Shown in pieces: positions 11,403 through 23,050 of a DNA stretch of 64,000 nt. The position numbers were made by a program, and so were the translations under genes. The notes below the pieces were generated by a model. The model searched no databases. It was not told the origin of the DNA and worked only from the letters and a program-made list of their open reading frames with translations. The DNA is from Valencia hispanica (taxonomy: Eukaryota > Chordata > Actinopteri > Cyprinodontiformes > Valenciidae): the NCBI GenBank assembly GCA_963556495.2, contig OY747712.1, positions 16,799,235 through 16,863,234 on the forward strand. The letters run 5' to 3'. How positions within the stretch are numbered: the first letter of the stretch is position 1; each line of letters opens with the position of its first letter.

Positions 11403-11731
11403 CAGTGCTGTACAGAAAACTATTTGACCCCTTGCAGATTTCTTCTGTTTTTGCTTTTTACTTTGTCAAACTTACTGTAAAATGTAAAATGTTTTTACAA
11501 ATGTTAATTTTAACAAAGATAGCTTGAGTAAATGCAAAAGTCAGTTTTCAAGTGATGATTTCATTTAATAATTGTTAATCCAACCTAGTCCTCTGTCAAA
11601 AAGCAATGGCCCCCTAAACTAACAACTCGTTGTGCCCTATTTGATGGCAACAACTGCCATCAAGTCTCCCAAAAAGTTTCTCATTTGTCTCCTTAGTCCA
11701 CAGAATAGTTTCCCTGAAGTGTCAGAAACCT
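11403..11731 (+). mobile_element. Tc1-like terminal relic, second family
   Basis: Starts 'cagtgctgtacagaaaacta' then 'gaccccttgcagatttcttc' and 'gtttttgctttttactttg', followed by 'gagtaaatgcaaaa', 'gatgatttcattta' and 'tcaaaaagcaatggccccct'. This order matches the left terminus and untranslated region of another frequent fish Tc1 family. No transposase sequence follows; the copy is cut off by the TTAA element that begins at 11,736. Confidence 0.6.
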
Positions 11732-11735
11732 TTAA

Positions 11736-12405
11736 AGAGTAACTAAATCCCAAAACAACTTTATTTTTTGCTTCTAAACTGTATAAATGGGTATTTACCA
11801 ATGCAGTCTTTCAGTTTCTGTGAAATTTTTTACATTTTGGTGTAAAGTTGTTTAATTCTACACTTTTTGGTCTAAAAATGTCTCAGTGCTGCCCCCTTAG
11901 GGTTGAACGGTTGCTACTGCATTTGAATTTTGTGATTGGTGGAGAGCGGTACATCTTTACGTCACAGAAATTGACTGTGTCACAGCAGCCATGGTCTCAC
12001 AGACACGCCCTGTGGGTTTGGGTATAAAACTATCAGACATACCCCCACCCCGTGGCGAGTTTGGAGTTGGATTGCGTTTTTCAGGTTACCATTATTATAA
12101 AATTAGCACTTGGTTAGCATAGCTAACATACTGTTTTGAACGTTAGCCTATGTTAGCATTACCACTCAGAGACCGGACCCATCCTGTCTCTCTCTCCCTC
12201 AGCAGCAGCGCCAGCCTTGGGCAGCGCTGACTCAGCACCCCGAGCCAGCGGCTCGAATTGATACGGCTCGCGGCCGCTGAGCTCCATAAAGCCTCCCTCT
12301 ACTCCTCTATCTCCTGAGGCCGGTGCTGCTGAGGCAGAGGGAGACAGGATGGGTCCAGTCTCTGAGTGGTGATGCTAACATCGGCTAATGTTCAAAACAG
12401 ATGAA
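11736..12405 (+). mobile_element. TTAA-type DNA element with internal foldback
   Basis: A TTAA at 11,732-11,735 is followed by AGAGTAACTAAATCCC, the same terminus as the complete 167-bp MITE at 48,400-48,566. Homology to that MITE, in reverse orientation, runs to about 11,880. Beyond it lies GC-richer sequence with a large hairpin (arms 12,131-12,207 and 12,324-12,400). No matching right terminus was found, so the right boundary is provisional. TTAA targets are used by piggyBac and Kolobok elements. No transposase frame is seen. Confidence 0.55.
12131..12400. repeat. Foldback with 77-bp arms
   Basis: The arm 12,131-12,207 (ctgttttgaacgttagcc...agcagcagc) pairs with 12,324-12,400 (gctgctgaggcag...gttcaaaacag) with only scattered mismatches. 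The spacer of ~116 bases is GC-rich and includes 'cggctcgcggccgctgag'. In single strands this would form a long stable stem. Confidence 0.9.
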
Positions 12406-12589
12406 TGTCGATCAGATCGATCAGTTGCAAAACTGCCAACTTTGCTTTGGTCACTGTCCATGTTTCAACATAATCTTAACATATCCAAAATCTGTAGAAA
12501 TAGGGTGTAATATAAAATATTCTACAAAAAAAAAGAATCTAGAAATGATTCAGATAATTTGATAGGTTTTAGGATATGATGATTATTTA

Positions 12590-13330
12590 TCTCTACAGTT
12601 TAATTTGTTTATTTCACCAGGAAAACCTTAATTGATATTAGAAATCTCCTATGCAAGATTGCCTTGGCAAAGACAGCAGCACAAAAATAAATATCACTGA
12701 CAAACCGATCAGCAGAATGTTTAAACTGGCTGATATGTGAAATTTAGCTCTGAAACAGGCAAGAAAGTCTGTAAAGAGATGTGTCTGAATCCAAGTCAGC
12801 CAGTATTTTCATAAAAGGCTCCAATGAGACCATTTCATGAAGTTTACAAGTCTTTTTGCAGTTCATTCCAGGAAAAGGTAGCAGCTGACATGAAGCCACA
12901 TCTCAGTTTGTACCCTTGGAGCTCAGAATAAAATACTTCTTTAAACGAAGGCTGTGAGATCCCAGACTTTTCAGATAGAGAGAGTTTGAGAGATAAAATG
13001 GAAATACACCAAGAACAGCTTTGTCAACAAGCATATGCCAGTTTCTTAGCCTGTGTATTGATAAAGACCATCTAGCATGTTGATATACTATAGATTAATG
13101 AAAAAGAGATGTAAAACTAGTAATAAACCTCAAATTCAATTCAAAATTAGGTTTGTAGAATTTTAAACTATAACAAAGCAGACTGTATAGATCAGATGAG
13201 AATTGGCCCTTTGTGAAGGGTGTGTGTAGAAAGGCCAGCTGTCGGATGTGAATGTCATATTTCACAAAATAAACGTGAAGATCAGCCTGTCTGTTACATG
13301 TAAACCCAGTGCAAAGTGTTGTTTCTCAAT
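12590..13330 (-). repeat. LINE 3'-region repeat in antisense
   Basis: The block order 'gtttatttcaccaggaaaac', 'agaaatctcctatgcaaga', 'ttgccttggcaaagacagca', 'gcagttcattccaggaa' and 'gtcaacaagcatatgccagt' follows a common fish non-LTR repeat read in antisense. No reading frame remains. Family and boundaries are by recognition only. Confidence 0.45.
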
Positions 13331-14029
13331 ACATCACTCTCCACTGACATGAATGTATTGATTTACCCATCAACTGCTTCACAGCTGCCCCAACTACAAG
13401 GACAGTCTGTTACTGCAGACTGAAGTGGATTGCTAAAAATTCTGACAAGCATACGCACTTTAATGTTGTCCAATTAAACTTTCCCCCCCAAAAAAATCCC
13501 TGAATGGTCACAGAGATTTCCAATGACGACGTGTAGAGGTAATTTGAGCAGCAATCAGCATCCACAAAGAGCAGCAGTTGGGAACAAAATCAGTGCAAAT
13601 CAGACCAAGTTAGACTTTCACATGCTTCGGCCCTGAATGCAAATTGCCACATATGAAGGCATGGAAGGAAAAGCTAAATTAGGCATTGCTGGGAGGTAGA
13701 TTTTGTTCAGTCTGCTTGCTTTTAGTGCAGAGTTTATATCCGTGCTGCGTACACACTCACTAACAAACACACAGAGGGAAAAACATGGACTCAGAACAAT
13801 GGGCCCATTCATCCCAAGGATCTGAAAGGCTTTGGAGTTCCACTGTTACGGATTAATAGCCGTGAAACTTCATTGATTGTCTGTTGTTAAGCCTAACAAT
13901 CAAACTGATGAGATATTGGTGTTTGCTGTTTGAAATTTTCCAGTACATTAATTCTAATGGGTTTACTTTGAATAAAGAGATTACAATTTTAGACTGGTGT
14001 CTGTAAAGCTTCAGGCCTCAACCAGTTGA
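13331..14029. other. Unassigned non-coding DNA
   Basis: No feature that can be supported. The short antisense frame at 13,618-13,812 is not recognisable. Confidence 0.35.
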
Positions 14030-15260
14030 GAGAAATCTTGGGTATTGATACCAATTTATCACACTACAACCACAAACTGCTATGTATTTTAGTAGGATGT
14101 TATGTGAAAAACCAAAAAATGCTTGTTTTTAAAGTGGAAGAAAAAGAATAACTTTTAAACTTCTTCAAAAAGAAAGCCATCAACCTCTATGGTGATGTGG
14201 CTCTCAACTACAGAAAGCATTGAAAGAGTCATACAAATGTTCATATTTTAGTTTTCCTTCATTATCTTAGCTAAATGGTGTTATGATGACGATAGAACAA
14301 TAAATAGCATAACCTTTTTCTTTCTCCGGAAGAGCCTCACAGTAGAGTTATTGATCTTCCACATCCAGAGGAGCCAGTTAAGGTGGCTCGGGGCATCTGG
14401 TTAGAATGCTTCCCTGGAGAGGTGTTCCAGGCACATCCCGGGAAGAGACCCAGAGGAAGACCCAGGACACGCTAGAGGGACAATGTTTCTCGGCTGGCCT
14501 GGAAACACCTTGGGGAACGCCAGAGGAGCTAGCCCAAGTGACTGAGGAGAGGGAAGTCTGGGCTTCTCTCCTGACGCTACTGTCTCCCCAACCCGACTCC
14601 GAATTAAGCAGATGATTATGTATGATTAGACTTAGTCATTCATCTTCTCCTTTATAATCACTCCTGTTGCCTGTACCATATTATAGTTGTCTTGTCTATT
14701 CAGATGCATCAACCCAAGATGAAAAAAAATAACTCCACAGTAAATAGCAGACTTAGCCAAATATCTAGGTAAATACTTTTTTATTGTTATTTGCTCTGAT
14801 TAAATATACTCGTCATCAGCACTATGAACCATGGTGGTGGCTGAAGGGATACTTTTTTTAATCAGGGAAACTGGTCGAACTTAATGGGAACATGGATGGA
14901 GCTAAATTAAGGGCATTCCTGGAAGAAATTCTTACAGAGGCTGTACAGCCACTAAAGTTCATACAGCCAAGACTACAATAGAGTGGTTTAGATCAAAGTC
15001 CAAATTGATTTTAAAAGACTCTGCATCCAGCTGAACTGAGCTTGAGCTGTTTTGCAAAAAAGAATGGACAATTATTTCGTTACAAAAGTGTGCAAAGCTA
15101 GGAGATAATTAAGATAAAAGACTTCCAGTTTTAATTACATCAAATGTTGGTCCTAAAAAGCATTGATGCCACATTTTTCAAATTTGTATTTGTAGAATAC
15201 TTCACAAATATGCAATGGGAAAAACTTCAACAGTTACACATGCTGTGGCAGGCATTGTAT
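14030..15260 (+). mobile_element. Tc1-like family A relic split by a LINE fragment
   Basis: The left part (14,030-14,170) has 'cacactacaaccacaaact' and 'atgtattttagtaggatg' of the terminal region. The right part (about 14,820-15,260) has 'aaccatggtggtggctga', 'attcctggaagaaattctta', 'agagtggtttagatcaaagt', 'ctgaactgagcttgagct' and 'agaatggacaattatttcg'. These are the 3' half of the transposase gene and its trailer. The two parts are co-linear and separated by the LINE piece at 14,335-14,640. No frame is open through the catalytic region. Confidence 0.65.
14335..14640 (+). pseudogene. LINE C-terminal fragment
   Basis: The frame at 14,406-14,615 contains an R-K-T-Q-D-T-L block and EEREVWASLLTLLSPQPDSE. 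This is the terminal segment of the same LINE family as 3,322-3,900, where the equivalent peptide ends G-R-x-R-T-x-W ... EREVWASLL. Only about 90 codons plus the start of the 3' region are present, so this is a very short 5'-truncated insertion. It lies inside a Tc1 relic in the same orientation. Not functional. Confidence 0.75.
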
Positions 15261-16504
15261 TAAGTTAAATCAGTCAGCATGAGCAGCAAGAAAAAAGGAG
15301 AATTACTGGCTTTAACTAACCTAATGTGCCTATTTCCCAGTAATTTTTGAAAACGAGATGTAAGGAAGTGTGGGTTTAATCTCAGATTAAAGTTCTTAGA
15401 TTGTATTCCAGACACATTCATTCATACTCTGCTCACTTTAAGACACTGAGAACCGTTTCATTCAACACATTTTGCATTGACAGTGTAGATCAGTAAGCAT
15501 GCTCCTCTCACAGTCGCAGCTACACTTGAAGATGGGGAGGGGTATGTCTGGATGGCTGCCCCCCCAATCCCCTTTCCATATCCTCCTCCTCAAACCCTTA
15601 TTTTCCTTGGGGAAAAGAAAGAGGAAGGGCTTGAAAAGGCGAGAAAAGACCTTCTTTTTTCATCTTCTCTCTTTTTAACAGTTAGAGAGAAAGCGTGAGA
15701 ACAGTCACTGCGGGGTTTCAGGAACAAACTTGTATCTGCCTGCAGGATGAAAGGCCTTGCAATGGAATGAAAGAATGAGAGGCGTTTTTACCAGGACCCA
15801 GCTCTGTGTGAGAGAGAGCGAAAGGGACATAGTGAAAGAGTCCACTACTTCCCACTTAATTAGATTAGGTGAATATTGATTTAGAAATAAAACTAGTAGG
15901 GCTATAACAGTATCTGTAGGAAAGCTTTTTCAGCATTTCTTGAGCATAATGACACTGATAATGAAAATAAAGGACAACTATCATGTATCAGCATACTTAC
16001 CAAGATGTACTGCACACCAGGAATACGTAAGGTAGTAAATTCTGACCATTTATGAGCAAATTAGCCATTTGTAAATTGTTATCCTCTCAAACTACTTTGG
16101 ATTTTGTTTTTTAAATAAAAAATGTTTAAATTGGATTTAAACACATTTACACTTGCAGGACAGGAGAGATGATTATAGGATAGCATAACATTTTAGTAGA
16201 TGTTAGAGGAAAATAGGTTCTCCTTAGAAATGCATTTCTTAAATATTTTTATTGGATACTTTAATTCCATGCCAATGCACAATTTTAGAAAACAATAAAA
16301 GTGGGTACAACACAAATTGAGTATTTACACTGGATTAAGATTGCCACACAGTCTTCAGGATCAACAAGACTTAGAATTTTGGTGGATAGTGGCAAATTTA
16401 GGAAAAACCTAATTTCAATGAAACCTAAACATGACCATTCTGAGCTCTGGATACTGGTTCCTACTGGTTCCTATTTCTCCTTGTGTTTTTAGTCCCATCA
16501 TAAA
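15261..16504. other. Mostly unique DNA, possible regulatory stretch
   Basis: No element ends or convincing frames. The part 15,480-15,860 has polypyrimidine tracts, a balanced base composition and no repeat signature. It could hold a conserved non-coding element, but that cannot be shown from one sequence. Confidence 0.3.
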
Positions 16505-16508
16505 TTAA

Positions 16509-17001
16509 AGGGGCTATATGCAATTTTCTGACATTTAAACTCGCAACTGACACCTGTGGCCAAAAAACGGAACTGGTCTTCCTTTCTGCTCGCTCTCGCA
16601 GCGCGCGCTCCTACGCCGGCCGTTTACAATCTTCGATCTTTTTCAGGCGCTTGTCAGGGGTTTAACTTTTTTAGTCTTATGTAGAGTTACTGTTGGTGTC
16701 AAAGTTGTCCTTGGTCTCTTCTGTGTATTCGCACAATCCATTGAACTGCTTGCGAGTGCTGACTAGCGGTGGCGGCACAGTGATCTGAAACATTTAACAT
16801 GAACGTGCTTGACGTCCACAGACAGCGTGGGAAAATCCGACTTGACAGAAAATAGGAAAAATTGGATACAGGCTTATAGGTGCACCCACTGTGAGCTGAC
16901 AAGGTGTCAGTATGCTCATCAGGAGATGTTTGAGTCATAAATGGTCAAATAAAAAGGCTATTGTTATGTTTATTTTGGGGAAAAAGTTGCATATAGCCCC
17001 T
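16509..17001. mobile_element. Complete TTAA-flanked MITE
   Basis: Left end AGGGGCTATATGCAA directly follows TTAA (16,505-16,508). The right end is TTGCATATAGCCCCT, followed by TTAA (17,002-17,005). The terminal 15 bases are perfect inverted repeats. At 493 bp it is non-autonomous. TTAA target and AGGGG ends fit Kolobok-type elements better than piggyBac (CCC ends), but the assignment is an inference. The two overlapping short frames inside have no recognisable product. Confidence 0.85.
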
Positions 17002-17211
17002 TTAATCTCCATGGGTAGGATTTTTCTCCCCAAACTGTGGAATTTTCTTATAAATCTTAAGCGTTTGTGCGCCTCTGCCATCAGTTTCAGCCTTACTTTG
17101 GAGGAGGAACTGCTGTCAGAATGCAAACTTTGGTGAGTGCAGTCAGAAAGAATTAAGCACATGAACCCCAGAACTTATTTATTTCCTTCTGTTCAGTCTG
17201 GTCTGATCATA

Positions 17212-17735
17212 CTTATGACCCTTTTCCACTATGACCTACTTAGCTCGACTCGGCTCCACTCTGTTAGGCTAAGGGTTTTCTGCTAGTAACGGCAACATGG
17301 TAAGCTACTTCTGTGGGGCTCCAAGCGTGCCGAGTCAGGGTGAAAAAGTGACAACAGAAAACTGTTGATCGTTAATTGGCCAGGGGGTGAAGTCACTAGT
17401 TGCATCACAAGCACAGCTCTTACACTCTCCTGAGCTTCTCTGCCCCCAGCCTTTTCTTGCTCTCTTGTTTTTGAGTCAGACAAAAAGCCACAGACTGAGC
17501 AGACTGTTCAACACAGCTTCCATTTCCCCATTGTTATGTTTTATTTGTGTCACATACAGATCTCGTTGCGCTACTTTTCAGACTCTGGGGCCACTTGCAA
17601 TATGATGACCGCACCTACTAGAACTGTTACTCGGTTGTAATGGAAACTACCCAAACTGTGTAGAGTCAAGCCATGCCAGTGAAAATGCTCCTTTATGGTA
17701 CCAGTGAAGCCGAGCTGTGGTCTTTATTGAATCAT
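17212..17735. mobile_element. Decayed MITE with 'cccttttccacta' terminus
   Basis: The left end 'gacccttttccactatgacc' and 'ctcgactcggctccactc' and the right part 'gtaatggaaactaccca' with 'tagagtcaagcc' match the layout of a frequent fish MITE whose ends carry CTCGACTCGGCTC-type repeats. The right terminus is mutated and the target duplication could not be identified. Confidence 0.5.
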
Positions 17736-19639
17736 GCAGTGACTAATCTAAGATTAAACTCTTTGAGTTCCTATTTTTACTTTTTTCAATACTTCTTCCT
17801 TTTTATCAAAAAAACATTAGGGTAAGTTCAGCTGCGTAAAAGGAAAACATAATATTACGACACTATTGAACACAATTGACCTACATTCTTCTGATTGTTT
17901 TCTTTCCTCCTTCTCTTTCGTCAGAATATGTCCACCACTCTTTGGGAGCACTAGCATATTGATACTGAGGGCAGAGAAAAGCCCATCCACCAGCCAAATA
18001 AAATGTTGCCACACAGAATCTGTATGTACGCCACTAAAAAATAATATCCTACAAAATATTGCATCTAAGGAATTTGTGTTTGGGAAACTGAACACATTTA
18101 TATTACAATTGCTAAGGATTCTCTTTCACATTTTGCATTTGAATTCTAGCCTGAACAACTTACAACTAATTCTTGCCCTCCAAGCAACTACAAGCACAAT
18201 TTGGAATTGTGGCTGCTTTTTTCCCGGTTGGAAGCCCTATTCTGATTAGAGCAGCGTAAGGGGCTGAGAATAGCATTTCCAAGTTATTCCTCCATCAAAT
18301 TATCTGATGACCATGTCTATGTGTGCATCATTTCATAGAAAAGCTACCCCTGCTGCTACCAGGTTTCTCCATGCAACATCAAGGACCACCACAGTGTGAC
18401 CATGGTGGTCTGGAGGTTTAAATCAGTGAAAGAACTCTCACTCACTGCAGAGAGAATCAACACTGGATACTTTTTGATGTCATGATGCAGTCTCATTCTG
18501 GTTTGAAGGAGGGGCTGTTTGCAAACCTGCTGCCTCAGAAGTCTATGTGTGTTGCTGATTTTGGGGGCTCACTTCATGCAGGGCATCAAGCCAAAATTCA
18601 AGCCAATACTTCTGTTTTGTGCCCTCATGGCAAAAGCTTTAGGACTCTCCATTAATCTGAGCTTAAGCTGCATGACTTCAAAAACAGATGCTTGAGGAGG
18701 ATAAGGTAACTCAGTGGGAGAGAAGTCACCTAAGCATCGGTCAGATAAGGAGAAAAAGTGGCAGTGTTGCTGAGTACTTTATCTCCTGGATGAGACTTTA
18801 TGGAAGGAATGTTTGTTGATTTAATCATTATTATCTCATTTTTTATGTATGAGTATTCCAAGTACAAATTAAAACATCAACCCAGCTTGTTAATAATAAT
18901 ATTATGAAGTGTTGCTGATTTTCAGGAGTTTGGCAACTAGGCCTTAGATACTTGACTTAATTGAAAGAACAGAATCCAGAATCCAGGGCTTTTTGGCTAC
19001 ACGTATGTGTTACAAAGTGGTCCTGTGTACTTTGTGATAAACAAGAATAAAGAAAGTGTTTCATTTTGTTTACATTGATTTAAAAATGTACAGTGTTTAA
19101 AAATGTCTTAATATGATGTTATCCATTGCACAGCTGGTGCATGCATTCACACAGCATTAATCTGCTGTTACCTGCTGCTGATTCTGTTATCTATAAATAT
19201 GCTTTTTCTTTAAATGTTACTACACATCATGCAGAATCGGATGTTTTATTTGCATCAGCGTCACAGAAAAGACACAAAAAACTAGACAACTTCTGCAATT
19301 TGCTGCATTTTTCCATTTTCTGCTTCTCATCTCACCTTTTCAACAGGGGCTCTTTTAGCTGAAAATAGCATTTTTTATTTTTTGGAAAAGATGATCTCAA
19401 AATTCAGCTACAACAGCACACTGGACTGTGGGCTACTCTGTTACTTTTACATTCAGGAGATGGAGGTCATCTCAGGTGTCTTACTTACAAGCACCAACAT
19501 ACTTCAGTGAGCCACTAAAACACAAAACAAAGAAGCAAGTTGTCAGTGGCAATAGGCATATAGGCAACAGGGCTTTCTGTCTTGGGGTCATGGACTCGAG
19601 AGGAGGGACAGTGCCTGTAAAACCTACAGAGACATGGTT
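17736..19639. other. Unassigned non-coding DNA
   Basis: Includes a 127-codon plus-strand frame (17,866-18,249) and an overlapping antisense one, both of AT-rich low-complexity composition without recognisable motifs. Nothing can be supported. Confidence 0.35.
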
Positions 19640-20010
19640 GCCCAGATAAACTGACAAGTAAGGCAAGAGAGCGATAATCGGAGAAGCAGACCTCTAGAGG
19701 CCCACAGTAACTCTAGAGGTCTGCGATCCACAGGCCAGGATGGAAGAGGGGCATTGCCTCAGAAAAACCTTAAGACGTCTCCTTCTGAGTTTTCTACAAG
19801 TAGTGTAGGGGAAATGGCAAACATGTTTGGAAGATACTCTGGTCAGATGAAGCCTACAATATATGAATGCTGGAAAACTAACATCAATCATCACTCCTAA
19901 AACATCATCCCTAACATGAAACATAGTGGTCGGAGTATCATGCTGTGGATATACTATTCTTCAGCAGGAAAAGGGAAGCTGACTTTTGATTGGGGTGGAG
20001 GATCCTCGTC
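19640..20010 (+). mobile_element. Tc1-like family A relic
   Basis: The order 'ataaactgacaagtaaggca', 'agaggcccacagtaactct', 'ggtctgcgatccacagg', 'tggaagatactctggtcag', 'acatgaaacatagtggtcgg' and 'atcatgctgtgg' follows the central part of the family A transposase gene: helix-turn-helix linker, then WSDE and GGSxMLWG regions. Every block is interrupted by stops. It contains a perfect 14-bp hairpin at 19,686-19,724. Confidence 0.6.
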
Positions 20011-21339
20011 CACAGACACAACATCAACTTAAGTATACAGATCAGAGTATAATCATCCAATCTGACAAATATTCAGCTATTTCACAAAGAATAATGTGCA
20101 AAATGTTGTGCATAAATGAGTGAAGATGGTATATGCATAACCCAAAGCCAGCTTTAAAAATGAGTACTCTACAAAAGTACTTTAAGGAATACTTTTATAA
20201 GCATTGTAAGTTCAAAGCTTGAGTTACTAACCTTTCCAGTTTCATGCTGTTTAGGGTCAATGTCTAATGGGATTTGATAAGCTGTTAGCACAATCCCGTC
20301 AATACACACATCTCTTTCTAATAGAAGATTACCACACGTTTCCAATGGACCAGGGCCAGTAAGGAAATCTGTCCAGATCATGTGATAATTTGTGGATCAT
20401 ATGACAAATGTAACAAATGCCTAATCAATAGATGTCTTCATGCTCTCACCATAAGTGCATCATTTATTATTCAGGAGCTTTATATATGCATATTGTATTG
20501 AATATCCAATGATGTCTCTTTTGGATATGTCTTCTGCACTGTGGACAAAAAGATTTATTTTACTGTGTGATGAAATGTTACATAGTTACCCCCTATTATA
20601 TGGAATATGCAACAAGGTTTGCTCTTTAGTCAAGCTTAGTATTTGCATTATGAGTTTTGTTCTCAACAATAAACACCATTTTGGGAAGCTGGTTAATTGC
20701 ATGTGGCAGTTTGGTCAATGGATCCAACAATTTAAGGCCGATTTCTGCCAACATTATGTTATGTTTGGGGTCATGTACCAGTATTTAATATGTTATTTCC
20801 ATCTCTGCCGAACTGCGGCAACTCGCCTAACATTTCATAAAAAGATGGTCATAGCAATAGGGTTAGAGCCAAATCTTTGCCACACTGTTTCTTGGCTTGT
20901 CTGCTTTCCTCTCATAAAAACATTTGCTTAGTCCCATTAAATTTTATGATTATGCATGACACAACTCACCAGATAGAAAAGTCTAACAACAGACACTAAA
21001 CCCAATTACTGTTGCACAAGTCTGGAGTTTGTTTGCTTTGTTTTATGGACTGGCTTAAATGATGGCAGAGGAGTGAAACCACCAACTGAAACTTCTTTTT
21101 TAACAGTCTGTTGGGGGTTTTTAACCACTCTGTATATAACATAACTTTAAAGGGTTGATTGATAAAATAATAATTGATTTAACCTATAAAGTTGGTATAA
21201 AAGCTTGAATCCATTTTTATTAGCTGGATTTTAATGTTTCTAAGTTTTTATATTGTTTAAGCCAAATTCTGATCCTACCATCTAAATGTTGCACCTAAAA
21301 TCAAGACTCTCGTGACCAAGCAGTGCTTCATTGTCCACT
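20011..21339. other. Unassigned non-coding DNA with a chance 158-codon frame
   Basis: The frame at 20,455-20,931 is the longest here not assigned to a transposon. Its composition (many Cys, Phe, Ile, Tyr, Leu) reflects AT-rich DNA. No domain, splice context or codon bias supports a gene. Confidence 0.4.
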
Positions 21340-21745
21340 TTTGATGAGCCTGTGTGAAATGTAGCCTCGGTTTCCTGCTCTTAGCTGACAGGAGTGGCAT
21401 CCAGTGTTCTCTTCTGCCGTTAGCCCATCTGCTTCAAGCTTCGATGTATTGTTCATTCAGCAATGGTATTCCACATACTTTGTGATTAAGGAGTGGCTGA
21501 TTGAACTAATCTTGCTTTTCAATAAGCTTAAACTAGTCTGCCTATTTTCTTGCGACATGAACAAGGCATTTTCATCTATCCAACTGTCTCTCTCTGTTTC
21601 CGGCCATTCTCTATAAACCCAAGAAATCGTTGCCCCTGCTTCCAATTCTGATGCTTGGTTTGAACTGAAGCAAGTCATCTTTACCACATCTAGATGCCTG
21701 AATTAGATAAAAGTGTACCTAATAAAGTGTCCGTGAGTGTTTTTC
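21340..21745. mobile_element. Decayed fish DNA-transposon repeat ending 'cctaataaagtg'
   Basis: The order 'cctgctcttagctgacagga', 'ctgccgttagcccatctgct', 'tcaagcttcgatgtattgt', 'ccggccattctctataaac', 'ttctgatgcttggtttgaac' and 'gtgtacctaataaagtgtcc' matches a widespread fish repeat whose terminus includes TTTATTAGGTACAC in reverse. No coding capacity. Boundaries are approximate. Confidence 0.6.
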
Positions 21746-22919
21746 ATTCAGAGTACAGGCCATACATATCAGTGTTGCTGTTCTCTGCAAGAGAAGGCAC
21801 ACCAGAGTGAGTGAGAGTGAACCACATCTTTAGTTAAATTTATATAAAAAAAGTTTAGGTATGATTTATTATCAAAAAACAAAGGTATTGTTGCTGGAAT
21901 AAACCATTACTGAACATTACATTAACAAACTAGCTTGGTAAAATTTTATGACTATATCCTCCAAAATGATTTTTTTATAGCATACATGATATAAATTTTT
22001 TTTTTTTTCCAGCACGAGGAACTCTTTTCCCGGTTCTATCTCAAGATAAAGCTCTAATCATTGACTTTCAACGTGAGTGGTCTTTAGTACAGCTGCCTAA
22101 TCTTGTCTCTTGTCAGGAAAAAGTTGAAACTGAGCCCCAGTGATATAAGGTCTTTTAACAGGGAGTCTGGCTTACATATCATGGCGGATTAAATTGTCTC
22201 CAGTTCCCTTTAAAATAGACACTAGTAATCTCAGCTCTTGCACTTCTACTACGTAACTGTGCCGTTGGCTCCAAGCAAACTGTTTGCACCCCTAAAACTG
22301 GTCTAGAGGCTGATCTTGTCGCGGGTCATGTGAGTGGGATACGTGATGAGCAACGGGGGGAAATCACATTGGTATTCAGAACTTTCCCTAATACTCCAGG
22401 CGTCTGTTGAGTGTACCCCATCACGGACGCATACATTCCACACACAAATGTACATGGAGGCTCCATGTAGAATGTATGGCCTCTAACCCTCATACTTCCA
22501 GGCCGTAATTAAACACAGACGGTGTATTATATGACAATGGGCAGTTGCTGCAATTGAGATGAAGTATGTCACGGGCGCAAGGGGACCTCTGGGACCAATC
22601 TGAAGTCAAAACAGCCCTTTGAGATTAACGGGGTGGGAGTTCTAAATGTACCATCACTTGAGCAAGAATGTCACAGCTTGACATTATTTTTCTAAAAAGG
22701 CTACCAGCATAATTTTCTATAATGAGAAAAATTCCTGTGACCAGGAAGATTAAAAGCTGTCTCTCACCAGTTAGCCCTTCCCATAAAATGCTGAACATTC
22801 CGATGGACTCATACCAACTGGCCCTGAATGTTTTGAATGACTTTGCCTGGTCAAGGATCAAGAATAACACGCCTGAAAGTTGTCAGCAACATTTATTATA
22901 TGTAACTAACATGGAGGAA
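21746..22919. other. Unique DNA, candidate conserved non-coding region
   Basis: From about 22,040 to 22,920 the sequence is GC-balanced, without repeat signatures, and lacks frames. It contains AATTA-type homeodomain-like sites ('ccgtaattaaac'). This looks different from the surrounding AT-rich relic DNA. A regulatory role is only a guess. Confidence 0.3.
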
Positions 22920-22939
22920 CTGGATGATCCTTTTTTCTG

Positions 22940-23029
<90 letters not shown>

Positions 23030-23050
23030 CTGACAAAAGGATATATATAT
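22920..23050. repeat. (TA)n microsatellite inside an inverted repeat
   Basis: About 80 bp of alternating TA (about 22,946-23,024). It is flanked by ATCCTTTTTTCTGTTAATTA on the left and TAATTAACTGACAAAAGGAT on the right, which are nearly perfect inverted copies. The whole block can fold into one long hairpin. Confidence 0.9.

Noticed and set aside
17817..18249. Overlapping 127- and 92-codon frames on opposite strands
   Set aside because: Neither has recognisable content; overlapping antisense frames of this size are typical noise.
20455..20931. 158-codon reading frame as a possible novel gene
   Set aside because: AT-driven composition, no motif, no splice or promoter context, and in a 64-kb AT-rich window a frame of this length is expected by chance.
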